Shown here piece by piece: positions 16,837-25,785 of a stretch of DNA of 64,000 nt. Origin of the DNA: Allobosea sp. WAO (GTDB lineage Bacteria; Pseudomonadota; Alphaproteobacteria; Rhizobiales; Beijerinckiaceae); contig NZ_JXTJ01000004.1 in NCBI RefSeq assembly GCF_001509835.1, positions 620,001 to 684,000 on the forward strand, written 5' to 3'. Numbering within the stretch: the stretch's first letter is position 1; every line of letters starts with the position of its first letter. The notes beneath the pieces were generated by a model. It did no database searches. It worked only from the letters and a program-made list of their open reading frames with translations, and was not told where the DNA came from. A program made the position numbers and the translations under genes.

Positions 16837-18249
16837 ATGAGCACCTCACCCATTCACGTCGTCGGCGGCGGCCTCGCCGGCTCCGAAGCCGCCTGGCAGA
16901 TCGCCCAGGCCGGCGTTCCCGTCATCCTGCACGAGATGCGCCCGGTGCGTGGCACCGACGCCCACAAGACCGAGGGGCTGGCCGAGCTGGTCTGCTCCAA
17001 CTCCTTCCGCTCGGACGATTCGACGAGCAATGCGGTTGGCCAGTTGCATTGGGAGATGCGCCGGCTCGATTCGCTGATCATGGCCAAGGGCGACGCCCAT
17101 CAGGTCCCGGCCGGCGGCGCGCTCGCGGTCGACCGCGACGGATTCTCGCAGGCGGTGACGGCGGCGCTCGAGGCGCACCCGCTCGTCACCATCGACCGCG
17201 GCGAGATCGCCGGCCTGCCCCCGGCCGAATGGGACAAGGTCATCATCGCCACGGGACCGCTGACCTCCCCGGCCTTGGCCGAGGGCATCAAGTCGCTGAC
17301 CGGCGAGAGCGAGCTCGCCTTCTTCGACGCCATCGCCCCGATCGTCCATTTCGACTCGGTCGACATGGACACGGCCTGGTTCCAGTCGCGCTACGACAAG
17401 CCGGGCCCCGGCGGCACCGGCGCCGACTACATCAACTGCCCGCTCGACCGCGACCAGTACGAGGCCTTCATCGACGCGCTGCTGGCCGCCGACAAGACCG
17501 AGTTCAAGGAATGGGAAGGCACGCCCTATTTCGACGGTTGCCTGCCGATCGAGGTCATGGCCGAGCGCGGCCGCGAGACGCTGCGCTGGGGGCCGATGAA
17601 GCCCGTCGGCCTGACCAACAAGCACAACCCGACGGTCAAGGCCTATGCCGTCGTCCAGCTCCGCCAGGACAATGCGCTCGGCACGCTGTTCAACATGACC
17701 GGCTTCCAGACCAAGCTGAAATATGGCGAGCAGGCCGCGATCTTCCGGATGATCCCTGGCCTGCAGAACGCCGAGTTCGCCAGGCTCGGCGGCATCCACC
17801 GCAACACCTATCTGAACTCGCCGAAGCTGCTCGACCCGACGCTGCGCCTGAAATCCGATCCGCGCCTGCGCTTCGCCGGGCAGATCACCGGCTGCGAAGG
17901 CTATGTCGAGAGCGCCGCGATCGGCCTGCTCACCGGGCGTCTCGCCGCTGCCGAGCGCCTCGGGCGCGAGCTCGAACTGCCGCCTGCGACGACGGCGCTG
18001 GGTGCGCTGGTCAACCACATCACCGGCGGCCACATCGTCACCATCGACGAGGGGCCGCGCTCCTTCCAGCCGATGAACATCAATTTCGGCCTGTTCCCAC
18101 ATATCGAGGGCCACGCCACGCATGGGCCGGACGGCAAGCGCCTGAAGGGCCCGGCCAAGAGCGTCGCCCGCAAGCAGGCGCTGACGGCGCGCGCCAAGAC
18201 CGCGCTCGATGCCTGGATCTCGGGCACGCAGGCGCAGGCAGCCGAGTAG
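16837..18249 (+). CDS. trmFO: Methylenetetrahydrofolate-tRNA-(uracil-5-)-methyltransferase TrmFO
   Basis: FAD- and folate-dependent enzyme of 470 aa that makes 5-methyluridine at position 54 of tRNA. The FAD-binding motif [19 protein letters not shown] lies at the N-terminus, then [29 protein letters not shown] with the conserved CSNS segment, and the C-terminal [20 protein letters not shown]. Start at 16837 ([12 protein letters not shown]); the in-frame ATG at 16735 lies within the upstream terminator. A hairpin (18274-18303) follows. TrmFO is usual in Alphaproteobacteria in place of SAM-dependent TrmA. Confidence 0.97.
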   Translation: MSTSPIHVVGGGLAGSEAAWQIAQAGVPVILHEMRPVRGTDAHKTEGLAELVCSNSFRSDDSTSNAVGQLHWEMRRLDSLIMAKGDAHQVPAGGALAVDRDGFSQAVTAALEAHPLVTIDRGEIAGLPPAEWDKVIIATGPLTSPALAEGIKSLTGESELAFFDAIAPIVHFDSVDMDTAWFQSRYDKPGPGGTGADYINCPLDRDQYEAFIDALLAADKTEFKEWEGTPYFDGCLPIEVMAERGRETLRWGPMKPVGLTNKHNPTVKAYAVVQLRQDNALGTLFNMTGFQTKLKYGEQAAIFRMIPGLQNAEFARLGGIHRNTYLNSPKLLDPTLRLKSDPRLRFAGQITGCEGYVESAAIGLLTGRLAAAERLGRELELPPATTALGALVNHITGGHIVTIDEGPRSFQPMNINFGLFPHIEGHATHGPDGKRLKGPAKSVARKQALTARAKTALDAWISGTQAQAAE

Positions 18250-18273
18250 AACGGCGGCATCCACACGAATGTG

Positions 18274-18303
18274 AACGGCGTCGCCCGGTGCGGCGCCGTT
18301 TCC
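18274..18303 (+). terminator. Hairpin downstream of trmFO
   Basis: AACGGCGTCGC-CCGGT-GCGGCGCCGTT: an 11-bp stem with one mismatch, followed only by TTCC, so a weak or factor-assisted terminator. Confidence 0.5.
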
Positions 18304-18542
18304 GATGCCCTTCCGTAAGCTGAATCTCGCCCGCAAGCGGTTCGCTCAAACCTTTGATATACAATCGATTTCGAGAGCCCGTCCGGGACTCCGCCGGCGC
18401 ACGCGCGGGCGGCGGCGCGAGCGCCTTCGACGCGCCTGCCCAACGCATGGCAGGCAGGCCCTGAGGTCGTGGCCGCGCGCGCTCAGCGCCTCTAACAGTC
18501 CTGCATCAAATGCAATTCCAAGGACTGGAGACGCTCTAAATT
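18304..18542. other. Intergenic region upstream of the MHS transporter
   Basis: About 240 bp with no gene that I can support. The part around 18350-18370 (TTTGATATACAATCGATTTC) is AT-rich against its surroundings and could be promoter DNA for the transporter at 18543. GGAG lies ten bases before that start. Confidence 0.3.
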
Positions 18543-19853
18543 ATGACTGATACGCATAGCTCGCGGCCGCAGGCCAGCGCCGCGAACATCCGCAAGGCCG
18601 TGACCGCCGCGACGGTCGGCACGGTCATCGAATGGTATGACTACGCGCTCTACGGCGCCGCCTCCGGGCTGATCATCAACAAGCTGTTCTTCCCCAACCT
18701 GTCGCCGGCCACCGGCCTGCTCGCCGCCTTCGCGACTTTCGCCGTCGGCTATTTCGCCCGGCCGGTCGGCGGCATCGTGATCTCGCATATCGGCGACAAG
18801 TTCGGCCGCAAGCCGGCGCTGATCCTCACCATCCTGCTGATGGGCCTCGCCACCGTCGCGATGGGCCTGCTGCCGACCTATCAGAGCATCGGCATCGCCG
18901 CGCCGATCCTGCTCGTGCTGCTGCGCCTGGTCCAGGGCTTCGGCGCAGGTGCGGAGCTCGCGGGCGCGATCGTCCTCGTCGCCGAATACGCCCCGGCGAA
19001 CCGGCGCGCCTTCTACACCGGCCTGCCTAACGCCGCGACGCTGGTCGGCATCATGCTGGCGACGCTCTCCTTCCTGGTGATTTCCTATCTGCCGGAAGAG
19101 GTGCTGCTCGGCTGGGCCTGGCGCGTGCCGTTCCTGCTCTCCGGCGTGCTCTTCCTCGTCGCGATCTACATCCGCAAGCATCTCGACGAGACCCCCGAAT
19201 ATGTCGAGGCCATGGCCCGCGCCGAGGCCAAGAAGCACGAGCAGCAGGTCCCGCTCGGCGAGCTCTTCCGCAAGAGCCCGAAGGAAGTGCTTTTCGGCTT
19301 CCTCTCGGTGACCGGCCACAACGCCAATGCCTACATCCTCAGCGCCTTCTCGCTGAGCTACATGACCAACACGGTCGGCATGGCGCGCACCGACGGCTTG
19401 ATCGCCGTCACCATCGGCTCGCTCTTCGGCATTGCCGGCGTGCCCTTCATGGGCACGCTGGCCGACAGGATCGGCAGCGCGAAGGTCTATATGGGCGGCG
19501 CGCTGTTCGTGCTGCTGCTCGCCTATCCGCTGTTCTGGATGTTCGACACCGGCAGCCTGTTCTGGTCGACGCTCGGCATCAGCCTCGGCTACGGCATCGG
19601 CTTCGGCGCCATGGCCGGCGCGCAGGGGGCGTTCCTCACCAACCTGTTCCCGACGCGCTATCGCTTCTCGGGCCTCGCCATGTCGCGCGAGCTCAATGGC
19701 GTGCTGGTCGCCGGACCGACGCCGCTGATCGCCCAGGCTCTGGTCGGCGCCGCCGATGGCCGGCCGACCTATGTCGCCGCCTATCTGATGGCCTGTTGCG
19801 CGCTGGCGATCTTCGCGATCCTGGTCATCCAGAATCGCTCGGTGCACGAGTAA
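18543..19853 (+). CDS. MFS transporter, metabolite:H+ symporter (MHS) family
   Basis: A 436-aa membrane protein with 12 predicted helices. The N-terminal TVGTVIEWYDYALYGAASGL and the loop GDKFGRKPALIL are the signatures of the MHS subgroup (shikimate, alpha-ketoglutarate, proline/betaine symporters). RLVQGFGAGAELAGAIVLVAEY matches helix 4-5 of the same group. A cytoplasmic central loop with MARAEAKKHEQQ separates the halves. Substrate cannot be told from sequence alone; an organic acid or betaine is likely. It is followed by a hairpin at 19872 and convergent to the squalene-synthase-like gene. Confidence 0.88.
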   Translation: MTDTHSSRPQASAANIRKAVTAATVGTVIEWYDYALYGAASGLIINKLFFPNLSPATGLLAAFATFAVGYFARPVGGIVISHIGDKFGRKPALILTILLMGLATVAMGLLPTYQSIGIAAPILLVLLRLVQGFGAGAELAGAIVLVAEYAPANRRAFYTGLPNAATLVGIMLATLSFLVISYLPEEVLLGWAWRVPFLLSGVLFLVAIYIRKHLDETPEYVEAMARAEAKKHEQQVPLGELFRKSPKEVLFGFLSVTGHNANAYILSAFSLSYMTNTVGMARTDGLIAVTIGSLFGIAGVPFMGTLADRIGSAKVYMGGALFVLLLAYPLFWMFDTGSLFWSTLGISLGYGIGFGAMAGAQGAFLTNLFPTRYRFSGLAMSRELNGVLVAGPTPLIAQALVGAADGRPTYVAAYLMACCALAIFAILVIQNRSVHE

Positions 19854-19869
19854 GCGCCCACACGACACA

Positions 19870-19896
19870 CGCCGGCGCGTCGCAGGCGCGCCGGTG
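19870..19896. terminator. Hairpin between convergent genes
   Basis: CCGGCGCG (19872-19879) and CGCGCCGG (19887-19894) form a perfect 8-bp stem with a 7-nt loop, 18 bp after the MHS stop. No T-run follows. Confidence 0.5.
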
Positions 19897-19940
19897 ACTG
19901 CCTCCTGCGAATACCGCCTTCTAGAGTTTAGAGTTTCGCC

Positions 19941-20825
19941 TCAGCGCGCGCGAGACGCGCGCCAGAGCGCCCATTGCCGGCGCAGCGGCGAGAGCGTGAC
20001 GATGGTCCGGTAGGGATCGTAGCCGCGCCGCTCCATCGCCTTCAGATAGGGCTCGACCAACGCCACCGGAAGGAAGGCCGGCATGATCGCGGCCGGGACC
20101 GTGGCGCGCAGATCGTTCATCTTGCGCAGGTGGATCCGCGCCAGAGCCCGCAATTCCTTCAGCGAATAATCGACGCCGGGGCCGCCGCGGCCGCGCACGA
20201 TGTCCTCGCGGGTGACGCCGTTGCGGGCGAGAATGTCGGCAGGCAGATAGACCTGCCCTCGCGCCGCATGCCAGGGGAAGGCCCGCATCAGCCCGGTCAG
20301 CGCATAGGCGACGCCGGCATGGCCGGCAGCGGTCGCCCCGCCGGGATCGCGCCCCTGCCCCAGCACGAGGCAGGCAAGCCGGATCAGCGCGCTCGATGTC
20401 TCGCCGGCATAGCCCTCGAGATCCGAGAGCGAGGGCATCGGATCGTCATAGAGATCGAAGACGCGCGCCTCGACCAGCCCGGAAAGTGGCGCGATCGGCA
20501 GGCGGAAGCGGCGTACCGTGTCCAGCAGCGCCTGCGCCACCGGGTGCGCCGAGCTGCCGCCGGCCTCGCCGTTTTCGAGAACGTCGCGCCACCATTGCAG
20601 GCGCACCTCGCCCGGAAGCGGCTCGCTGACCTGCTCGCGGACGCGCGCGATCTCGTGACTGAAGGCATAGAGCGCATGCAGGCCCGGCCGCAGCGCCTCC
20701 GGCGCATAGAGCGAGGCGACGTAGCGGTCGGGATCGGCCTCCCGCAGCAGCGCAGCGCAATGCGCATAGGCCTGCGACAGCGGGGCCGGTGCGGTGCCGG
20801 CGCGATGCTCGGTTTCGGTTGTCAT
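19941..20825 (-). CDS. Squalene/phytoene synthase-fold protein, NDUFAF6-like
   Basis: A 294-aa protein with the squalene/phytoene synthase fold (GEVRLQWWRDVL, GLMRAFPWHAARGQVYLPAD, and DYSLKELRALARIHL). The first Asp-rich motif of true synthases (DxxxD) is replaced here by FSHEIARVREQ, so prenyl condensation is unlikely. This fits the branch of mitochondrial NDUFAF6, a complex I assembly factor. Context agrees: the next gene upstream is an NDUFAF3-like Mth938 protein, after yajC-secD-secF. A 220-bp gap with a family-A repeat separates the two, so co-transcription is uncertain. Confidence 0.8.
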   Translation of the reverse strand: MTTETEHRAGTAPAPLSQAYAHCAALLREADPDRYVASLYAPEALRPGLHALYAFSHEIARVREQVSEPLPGEVRLQWWRDVLENGEAGGSSAHPVAQALLDTVRRFRLPIAPLSGLVEARVFDLYDDPMPSLSDLEGYAGETSSALIRLACLVLGQGRDPGGATAAGHAGVAYALTGLMRAFPWHAARGQVYLPADILARNGVTREDIVRGRGGPGVDYSLKELRALARIHLRKMNDLRATVPAAIMPAFLPVALVEPYLKAMERRGYDPYRTIVTLSPLRRQWALWRASRAR

Positions 20826-20935
20826 GCACCCTCCCGCGATCGCTGTGACGCGATCCGAAGTCGCCGGCAGTCTAGGCTCGCCATTCCCGATTGGCTACGC
20901 GGACCGGGCATGGCCGATGGGATTTGATCGATACC

Positions 20936-21042
20936 CGTCATTCTCGGGGAAAGCGCAGCGCAGACCCGAGAATCTCAGGACGAAAAGGCACGGACCACAG
21001 CTCATCCGACCTGAGCTACTCGGATCAAGCCCGAGCATGACG
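20936..21042. repeat. Intergenic palindromic repeat, family A (copy 2)
   Basis: CGTCATTCTCGGGGAAAGCG, GACCCGAGAATCTCAGGACG, then GAGCTACTCGGATCAAGCCC and GAGCATGACG. It matches the copy at 11056 in nearly every position outside the middle spacer. It ends 4 bp before the stop codon of the Mth938-like gene. Confidence 0.85.
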
Positions 21043-21045
21043 TGA

Positions 21046-21423
21046 TCACTCCACCGCGATCAAGGCCGCAGCGACCCGCCGCTCCTCGCCGACCAGGACA
21101 TTGTAGGTCCGCGCCGCCGCCGGCGTCGCCATCGCCTCGACGGTGATCCCGACCTCGCGCAGCGGATCGCGCAGGCTCGGCGGCAGGAAGGCGATCTCAT
21201 GGCCGATGCCGAGGATCAGGAAGTCGATCGCCTCCGCCTCGTCGAAGACGGGCTTGAGGCTCTCCAGGGTCAGTTCGGCGAAGCGCGTCACCGGCCAGAT
21301 CCTGACCCCGCCGGGCGTCGCCAGGATCGAGCCGCGATGGCTCATCTCGGCGAAGCGGAAGCCGCCGTCGCCAAAGGCGTCGATCAGGTGCCTGCCGGGC
21401 ACGAAGCCGTCGAAGCGCGCCAT
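21046..21423 (-). CDS. Mth938-like (DUF498) protein, NDUFAF3 homologue
   Basis: A 125-aa single-domain protein with the Mth938 fold: GDGGFRFAEMSHRGSILATP, RIWPVTRFAELT, then FLILGIGHEIAFLPP and the late MATPAAARTYNVLVGEERRVAAALI. The same fold is found in NDUFAF3 of mitochondria, required for complex I assembly. The gene lies 24 bp after secF on the same strand, in line with its conserved linkage to the Sec export genes of Alphaproteobacteria. It is likely the last gene of the yajC-secDF transcript. Direct action on complex I in bacteria is inferred from homology. Confidence 0.85.
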   Translation of the reverse strand: MARFDGFVPGRHLIDAFGDGGFRFAEMSHRGSILATPGGVRIWPVTRFAELTLESLKPVFDEAEAIDFLILGIGHEIAFLPPSLRDPLREVGITVEAMATPAAARTYNVLVGEERRVAAALIAVE

Positions 21424-21447
21424 TATCCGGTCCTGGCTAGAGGCCGC

Positions 21448-22389
21448 TCAGACGCGGGCCTTGGCCTCGGCGGCATCCTCGCCCTGGTCGAGCCGGCCGG
21501 CGCGGACGTCGAGATAGAGCAGAACCGGCGTCGAGATGAACATCGCCGAATAGGTACAGACGATCACGCCGAACAGCATGACGAGCGCGAAACCCTCGAT
21601 CGCCGTGCCGCCGAAGAGCACGAGGGCGATCAGCGCGAGCACGGTGGTGGTCGAGGTGATCGCGGTGCGCGACAGCGTCGAGTTCACCGAGAGGTCGAGC
21701 AGTTCCTCGACCGGCATGGTCTTGTAGCGGCGCAGCAGTTCGCGCGTACGGTCGAACACAACGACCGTCTCGTTCAGCGAGTAGCCGACGATGGTCAGGA
21801 TCGCCGCGATCGAGGTCAGGTTGAACTCGAGTTGGGTGATCAGGAAGAAGCCGAGCGTCAGGACGATGTCGTGCATCGTGCCGACGATGGCGCCGATCGC
21901 GAGCTGCATCTCGAAGCGGAACCAGAGATAGATCAGCACGCCGATGATCGCGAGCACGACGCCGATCGTGCCGGCCTGGACAAGTTCGCCCGAGACGCGC
22001 GGGCCGACGGTCTCGACGCGGCGGAAATCGTATTCCTGCGCGAAGGCGGCGCGCGCCTTGGTGACCACCGCCTGCTGCGCGACCTCGCCGCCGGGCTGCA
22101 GCGCGAAGCGCATCGAGAGATCGCCGGCACTGCCGAACTCCTGGACCTCGACCTCGCCGAAGCCGAAGGCGTTGGCGGTCTGGCGGACATGGGCGATGTC
22201 GGGCTTGCCGCTCTTGGCCTGCATCTCCATCAGCGTGCCGCCGCGGAAGTCGATGCCGAAATTGAGCCCGACGGTGACAAAGAGCACTAGGGTCAGGATC
22301 GAGTACAGCGCCGAGAACGGGTACGAGAACCGCCGGAAGCGGACGATCTTGAAACGGGTATTGTCCGGAACGATGCGAAGCAGACGCAT
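21448..22389 (-). CDS. secF: Protein translocase subunit SecF
   Basis: Inner-membrane partner of SecD (313 aa); uses the proton gradient to draw exported proteins through SecYEG. The N-terminal MRLLRIVPDNTRFKIVRFRR leads into the first helix, followed by GLNFGIDFRGGTLMEMQ, the SecF signature, a periplasmic domain, then five helices with SLNETVVVFDRTRELLRR and FGVIVCTYSAMFISTPVLLYLD. Length is normal. It starts 27 bp after secD; the small gap and order yajC-secD-secF mark an operon. Confidence 0.96.
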   Translation of the reverse strand: MRLLRIVPDNTRFKIVRFRRFSYPFSALYSILTLVLFVTVGLNFGIDFRGGTLMEMQAKSGKPDIAHVRQTANAFGFGEVEVQEFGSAGDLSMRFALQPGGEVAQQAVVTKARAAFAQEYDFRRVETVGPRVSGELVQAGTIGVVLAIIGVLIYLWFRFEMQLAIGAIVGTMHDIVLTLGFFLITQLEFNLTSIAAILTIVGYSLNETVVVFDRTRELLRRYKTMPVEELLDLSVNSTLSRTAITSTTTVLALIALVLFGGTAIEGFALVMLFGVIVCTYSAMFISTPVLLYLDVRAGRLDQGEDAAEAKARV

Positions 22390-22416
22390 GCTTTTATATC
22401 TCCTGAACCAGCAGCG

Positions 22417-24027
22417 TCAGAACGGCAGGGTCTTGGGCCGCGCCAGGCGATACCACAGCGCGATCAGCATCCGGGTCAGCGTCACCGCGGTGATGACGGT
22501 GGTGAGGATGCCGAGGATGAAGACGACCGCGAAGCCGCGCACGGGGCCGGAGCCGAGCGAGAACAGCGCCACCGCTGCGATCAGCATGGTCACGTTCGAG
22601 TCGATGATGGTCGCGAAGGCGCGCGTGAAGCCCGCCTCGAGCGCCGAAACCAGCGACCGGCCAAGATGCGATTCCTCGCGCATGCGCTCGTAGATCAGCA
22701 CGTTCGAGTCGACCGCCGTACCGATCGTCAGCACGATGCCGGCGATGCCCGGCAGGGTCATGGTCGCCCCGAGCAACGACATCAGGCCGAAGATCAGGCA
22801 GACATGGACGAGCAGCGCGACGCTCGCGATGACGCCGAAGATGCCGTAGTTGCCGATCATGTAGAGGATGACGAGCACGGTCGCGATCAGCGTCGCCATC
22901 TTGCCCGCCTGGATCGAATCCTGGCCTAGGCCGGGGCCGACGGTGCGCTCCTCGACGATGGTCATCTTGGCTGGCAGCGCGCCGGCGCGCAGCAGGATGG
23001 CGAGGTTGTTGACCGCCTCGACCGTGAAATTACCCGAGATCTGGCCGGAGCCGCCGGTGATCGGCGACTGGATGACCGGCGCCGAGATCACCTTGTTGTC
23101 GAGCACGATGGCGAGCGCGCGGCCGAGATTCTCGGTCGTCGCCTGGCCGAAGCGCTGGGCGCCGCGGATGTTGAAGCGGAAATTGACGATCGGCTGGCTG
23201 GTGCGCTGGTCGAAGGCCGGCTGCGCGTCGATCAGGTCCTCGCCCTCGACGATCACCTGCCGCTGCACCGGGATCGGCTGGCCGCCGGCATCCTGCGAGG
23301 GCAGCATGTCGACATCGCCGCCCGGCGAATCCGCGACCATGCGGAACTGCAGCTTGGCGGTCTGGCCGAGAATGTCCTTCAGGCGCTGCGGATCCTGCAG
23401 GCCGGGGACCTGCACCAGGATTCGGTCGAGGCCCTGGCGCTGGATGTTCGGCTCGGTCGTGCCCAGCGCGTCGACGCGCCGGCGCAGCACTTCCATGGCC
23501 TGCTCGACGGCGCGGCGGATGCGCTCGTTCGAGCCGGCCTCGGTGACGTTGAGCTGGATCAGGCCGTCGGGGGTCTCGCTGACCTCGATGGTCTGGTTGC
23601 CCGACGGGCCGAAGGCGCCGAGCGTCCCGACCGGCTGCGCCAGCTCGCGGAACTTCGGCAGCAGCTTGGCCCGGTCGGCGGCGTCCGGCACGCGCAGCTG
23701 CACGCCACGCGGCGTCAAGCCGATGCCGCCCTGGAAGGAGACGCGCTCCTCGCGCAGGATGCGGCGGACGTCGTCGCGCAGCTGCATGACCTGGCTGCGG
23801 ATCAGGTCGGCCCGGTCGATCTCGAGCAGGACGTGCGAGCCGCCCTGCAGGTCGAGCCCGAGCGTGACCGCATGGATCGGCAGCAGGAACTTCGGAATCC
23901 AGGACGGAGCGCCCTGCTCGATCGCCTTGCGCGTTTCGGGCGAGAACAGATTCGGCAATGCGAGCCCGCAGCCGAAGAGCAGGACGAGGAGGACGACGAT
24001 GACCTTGCGGGCCTGGAAACGAAGCAT
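22417..24027 (-). CDS. secD: Protein translocase subunit SecD
   Basis: Inner-membrane translocase subunit of 536 aa. The ATG at 24027 (MLRFQARKVIVVLLVLLFGC) is preferred over a GTG ten codons upstream because family members begin this way. VTLGLDLQGGSHVLLEID is the SecD N-terminal signature; the large periplasmic P1 region spans about 60-340; helices 2-6 carry GIAGIVLTIGTAVDSNVLIYERMREE with the conserved Asp, and DSNVTMLIAAVALF. SecD and SecF are separate proteins here. It is transcribed from yajC (82-bp gap after the yajC stop). Confidence 0.96.
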   Translation of the reverse strand: MLRFQARKVIVVLLVLLFGCGLALPNLFSPETRKAIEQGAPSWIPKFLLPIHAVTLGLDLQGGSHVLLEIDRADLIRSQVMQLRDDVRRILREERVSFQGGIGLTPRGVQLRVPDAADRAKLLPKFRELAQPVGTLGAFGPSGNQTIEVSETPDGLIQLNVTEAGSNERIRRAVEQAMEVLRRRVDALGTTEPNIQRQGLDRILVQVPGLQDPQRLKDILGQTAKLQFRMVADSPGGDVDMLPSQDAGGQPIPVQRQVIVEGEDLIDAQPAFDQRTSQPIVNFRFNIRGAQRFGQATTENLGRALAIVLDNKVISAPVIQSPITGGSGQISGNFTVEAVNNLAILLRAGALPAKMTIVEERTVGPGLGQDSIQAGKMATLIATVLVILYMIGNYGIFGVIASVALLVHVCLIFGLMSLLGATMTLPGIAGIVLTIGTAVDSNVLIYERMREESHLGRSLVSALEAGFTRAFATIIDSNVTMLIAAVALFSLGSGPVRGFAVVFILGILTTVITAVTLTRMLIALWYRLARPKTLPF

Positions 24028-24138
24028 CTGCTTGGGAAGCCTTTTCTGCGTCGGCACGGTCCGGGGGCGTCGAAGGGAAGCCGATCAGAAGACCGGCTCC
24101 CGCTTCAGATGCCCTGTCCGGCCGCGCCTAGCGCGCCT

Positions 24139-24465
24139 TCAGCTCTTGACCGGCTCGCCCTTGGAGCGAACGTCCTGGACCATGCCCTTGAGAATGCGCA
24201 CGCGCACGCCGTCGGCGATCTCGGCCTCGATCTCGGTGTCGTCGACGACCTTCGAGACCTTGGCGATGATGCCGCCGGAGGTGATGACCGTGTCGCCGCG
24301 ACGGACGTTCTTGATCATCTCCTGATGGGTCTTCACCCGCTTCTGCTGCGGCCTGATGATCAGGAACCACATGATGATGAAAATCAGGACGAACGGGACC
24401 AGCGACATCAGGATGTCGTTGGTGCCGCCGCCTCCAAGGCCCTGGGCAAAAGCGGGGGTGATCAC
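24139..24465 (-). CDS. yajC: Preprotein translocase subunit YajC
   Basis: A 108-aa single-span accessory subunit of the SecDF complex. One membrane helix (SLVPFVLIFIIMWFLIIRPQ) is followed by the family motif QQKRVKTHQEMIKNVRRGDTV and a small basic/acidic C-terminal domain. Length is normal. First gene of the yajC-secD-secF-Mth938 set and divergent from the DUF815 ATPase, whose spacer contains a palindrome (24668-24681). Confidence 0.95.
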   Translation of the reverse strand: MITPAFAQGLGGGGTNDILMSLVPFVLIFIIMWFLIIRPQQKRVKTHQEMIKNVRRGDTVITSGGIIAKVSKVVDDTEIEAEIADGVRVRILKGMVQDVRSKGEPVKS

Positions 24466-24667
24466 GGGAAGGCTCCTTCACGTCGCCGGGCCGAGTGCTC
24501 GGCCGGCCGGCGCGGGGGTTGCAAAAACGGGCGGACTATAGTCAGCGGCGAGCTGAAATCAATGCGAGGAGGCGGTTTTCCCCCTTCGCCGCCCTCACCT
24601 ATGAGGTCCCTGCCCTTCGCGCAATGGTCTTGATTTCAGCCTTGCGCTGCGGTCTATGGAGCGTACC

Positions 24668-24681
24668 GTACCGTTCGGTAC
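24668..24681. promoter_or_regulatory. TetR-style palindrome upstream of DUF815 ATPase
   Basis: GTACCG-TT-CGGTAC is a perfect palindrome, preceded by another GTACC (24663-24667) and lying 28 bp before the ATG at 24709. ACCGTTCGGT is the shape often bound by TetR-family repressors. No TetR gene is in the window. Confidence 0.5.
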
Positions 24682-24708
24682 AATCCAGCCCAGCGGAAGC
24701 CCTTTCCG

Positions 24709-25587
24709 ATGACCGACATCGCCGCCGACCAGACCCTCGACACCCTGCTGCGGATCGCCGCCGCGCTGGAGCGCCTCGCCCCGCCGGCAAAGCGCGCGCC
24801 CGACCTCACCGCCGCCGACGCCTTCGTCTGGCAGGCGGCGGGCCATGCTCTCTCCCCGGTGCCGAAGGTCAACCGTGTCGCTCTCTCCCTGCTGCGCGGC
24901 GTCGACCGGGTCCGCGACACGCTGGCCGAGAATACCGAGCGTTTCGCCCGCGGCCTGCCCGCGAACAACGTCCTGCTCTGGGGTGCCCGCGGCATGGGCA
25001 AATCGTCGCTGGTCAAGGCAGTGCATGCCGACACCAACCAGCGCCTGCCTGCCGGAGCCCTGCCCCTCAAGCTGATCGAGATCCATCGCGAGGACATCGA
25101 GAGCCTGCCGGTGCTGATGGGGCTGCTCAAGGCGGACCCGCATCCGGCCATCGTCTTCTGCGACGATCTTTCCTTCGACGGGCAGGACACCTCCTACAAG
25201 TCGCTGAAGGCGGCGCTGGACGGCGGCGTCGAAGGCCGGCCGGCCAATGTCGTGTTCTATGCGACCTCGAACCGCAGGCACCTGCTGGCGCGCGAGATGG
25301 TCGAGAACGAGCGCTCGACGTCGATCAACCCCGGCGAGGCCGTCGAGGAGAAGGTCTCGCTGTCGGATCGATTCGGGCTCTGGCTCGGGTTCCACAAGTG
25401 CAGCCAGGACGAGTACCTCGCCATGATCGACGGCTATGTCAGCCATTTCGGCCTGGCGATCGAGCCCGAGCAGTTGCGCCGCGAGGCGCTGGAATGGGCG
25501 ACGACGCGCGGCTCGCGCTCGGGCCGCACCGCCTGGCAATACATCCAGGATCTTGCCGGCAGGCTGGAAAAGAAGCTGGAGGGGTAA
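24709..25587 (+). CDS. DUF815 AAA-type ATPase
   Basis: Predicted ATPase of 292 aa. Walker A is LLWGARGMGKSSLVKA (residues about 89-104) and Walker B is PAIVFCDDLSFD; FYATSNRRHL resembles the sensor 1 strand and DRFGLWLGFHKC follows as in other DUF815 proteins. N-terminal helical segment ALERLAPPA precedes the ATPase domain. The cellular role of DUF815 is not established. In many Alphaproteobacteria it sits next to yajC, as here, divergently. A palindrome in the promoter region suggests repression by a TetR-type factor. Confidence 0.88.
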   Translation: MTDIAADQTLDTLLRIAAALERLAPPAKRAPDLTAADAFVWQAAGHALSPVPKVNRVALSLLRGVDRVRDTLAENTERFARGLPANNVLLWGARGMGKSSLVKAVHADTNQRLPAGALPLKLIEIHREDIESLPVLMGLLKADPHPAIVFCDDLSFDGQDTSYKSLKAALDGGVEGRPANVVFYATSNRRHLLAREMVENERSTSINPGEAVEEKVSLSDRFGLWLGFHKCSQDEYLAMIDGYVSHFGLAIEPEQLRREALEWATTRGSRSGRTAWQYIQDLAGRLEKKLEG

Positions 25588-25593
25588 GCGCCA

Positions 25594-25686
25594 GTCATTC
25601 TCGGGCGAAGCGAAGCGTAGACCCGAGAATCTCAGGACAAGCTGCCTCTGGTCTCCGAGATGGTCGGGTCAAGCCCGACCATGACG
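25594..25686. repeat. Intergenic palindromic repeat, family A (copy 3)
   Basis: GTCATTCTCGGGCGAAGCGA, GACCCGAGAATCTCAGGACA, then GAGATGGTCGGGTCAAGCCC and GACCATGACG. It starts 6 bp after the DUF815 stop, between two convergent genes. Confidence 0.87.
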
Positions 25687-25701
25687 TCGTTCAACGAATA
25701 G

Positions 25702-25734
25702 AAAACGGGGCGGCCTTTCCTGGGACCGCCCCGT
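25702..25734 (-). terminator. Terminator of the nlpD-like gene
   Basis: Minus strand: CGGGGCGG-12nt-CCGCCCCG followed by TTTTCTATT. Lies 52 bp after the nlpD-like stop. Confidence 0.85.
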
Positions 25735-25785
25735 CTCGTGTCGACCGGCAGGGTCTCGCGAATCCGGTCGAATGGTGAATTCGGC

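Noticed and set aside
18492..19868. 458-aa minus-strand frame over the MHS transporter
   Set aside because: Charged low-complexity product, antisense to a complete 12-helix transporter.
22868..24325. 485-aa plus-strand frame over secD and yajC
   Set aside because: Ser/Arg/Thr-rich product without domain character; the minus strand carries SecD signatures.
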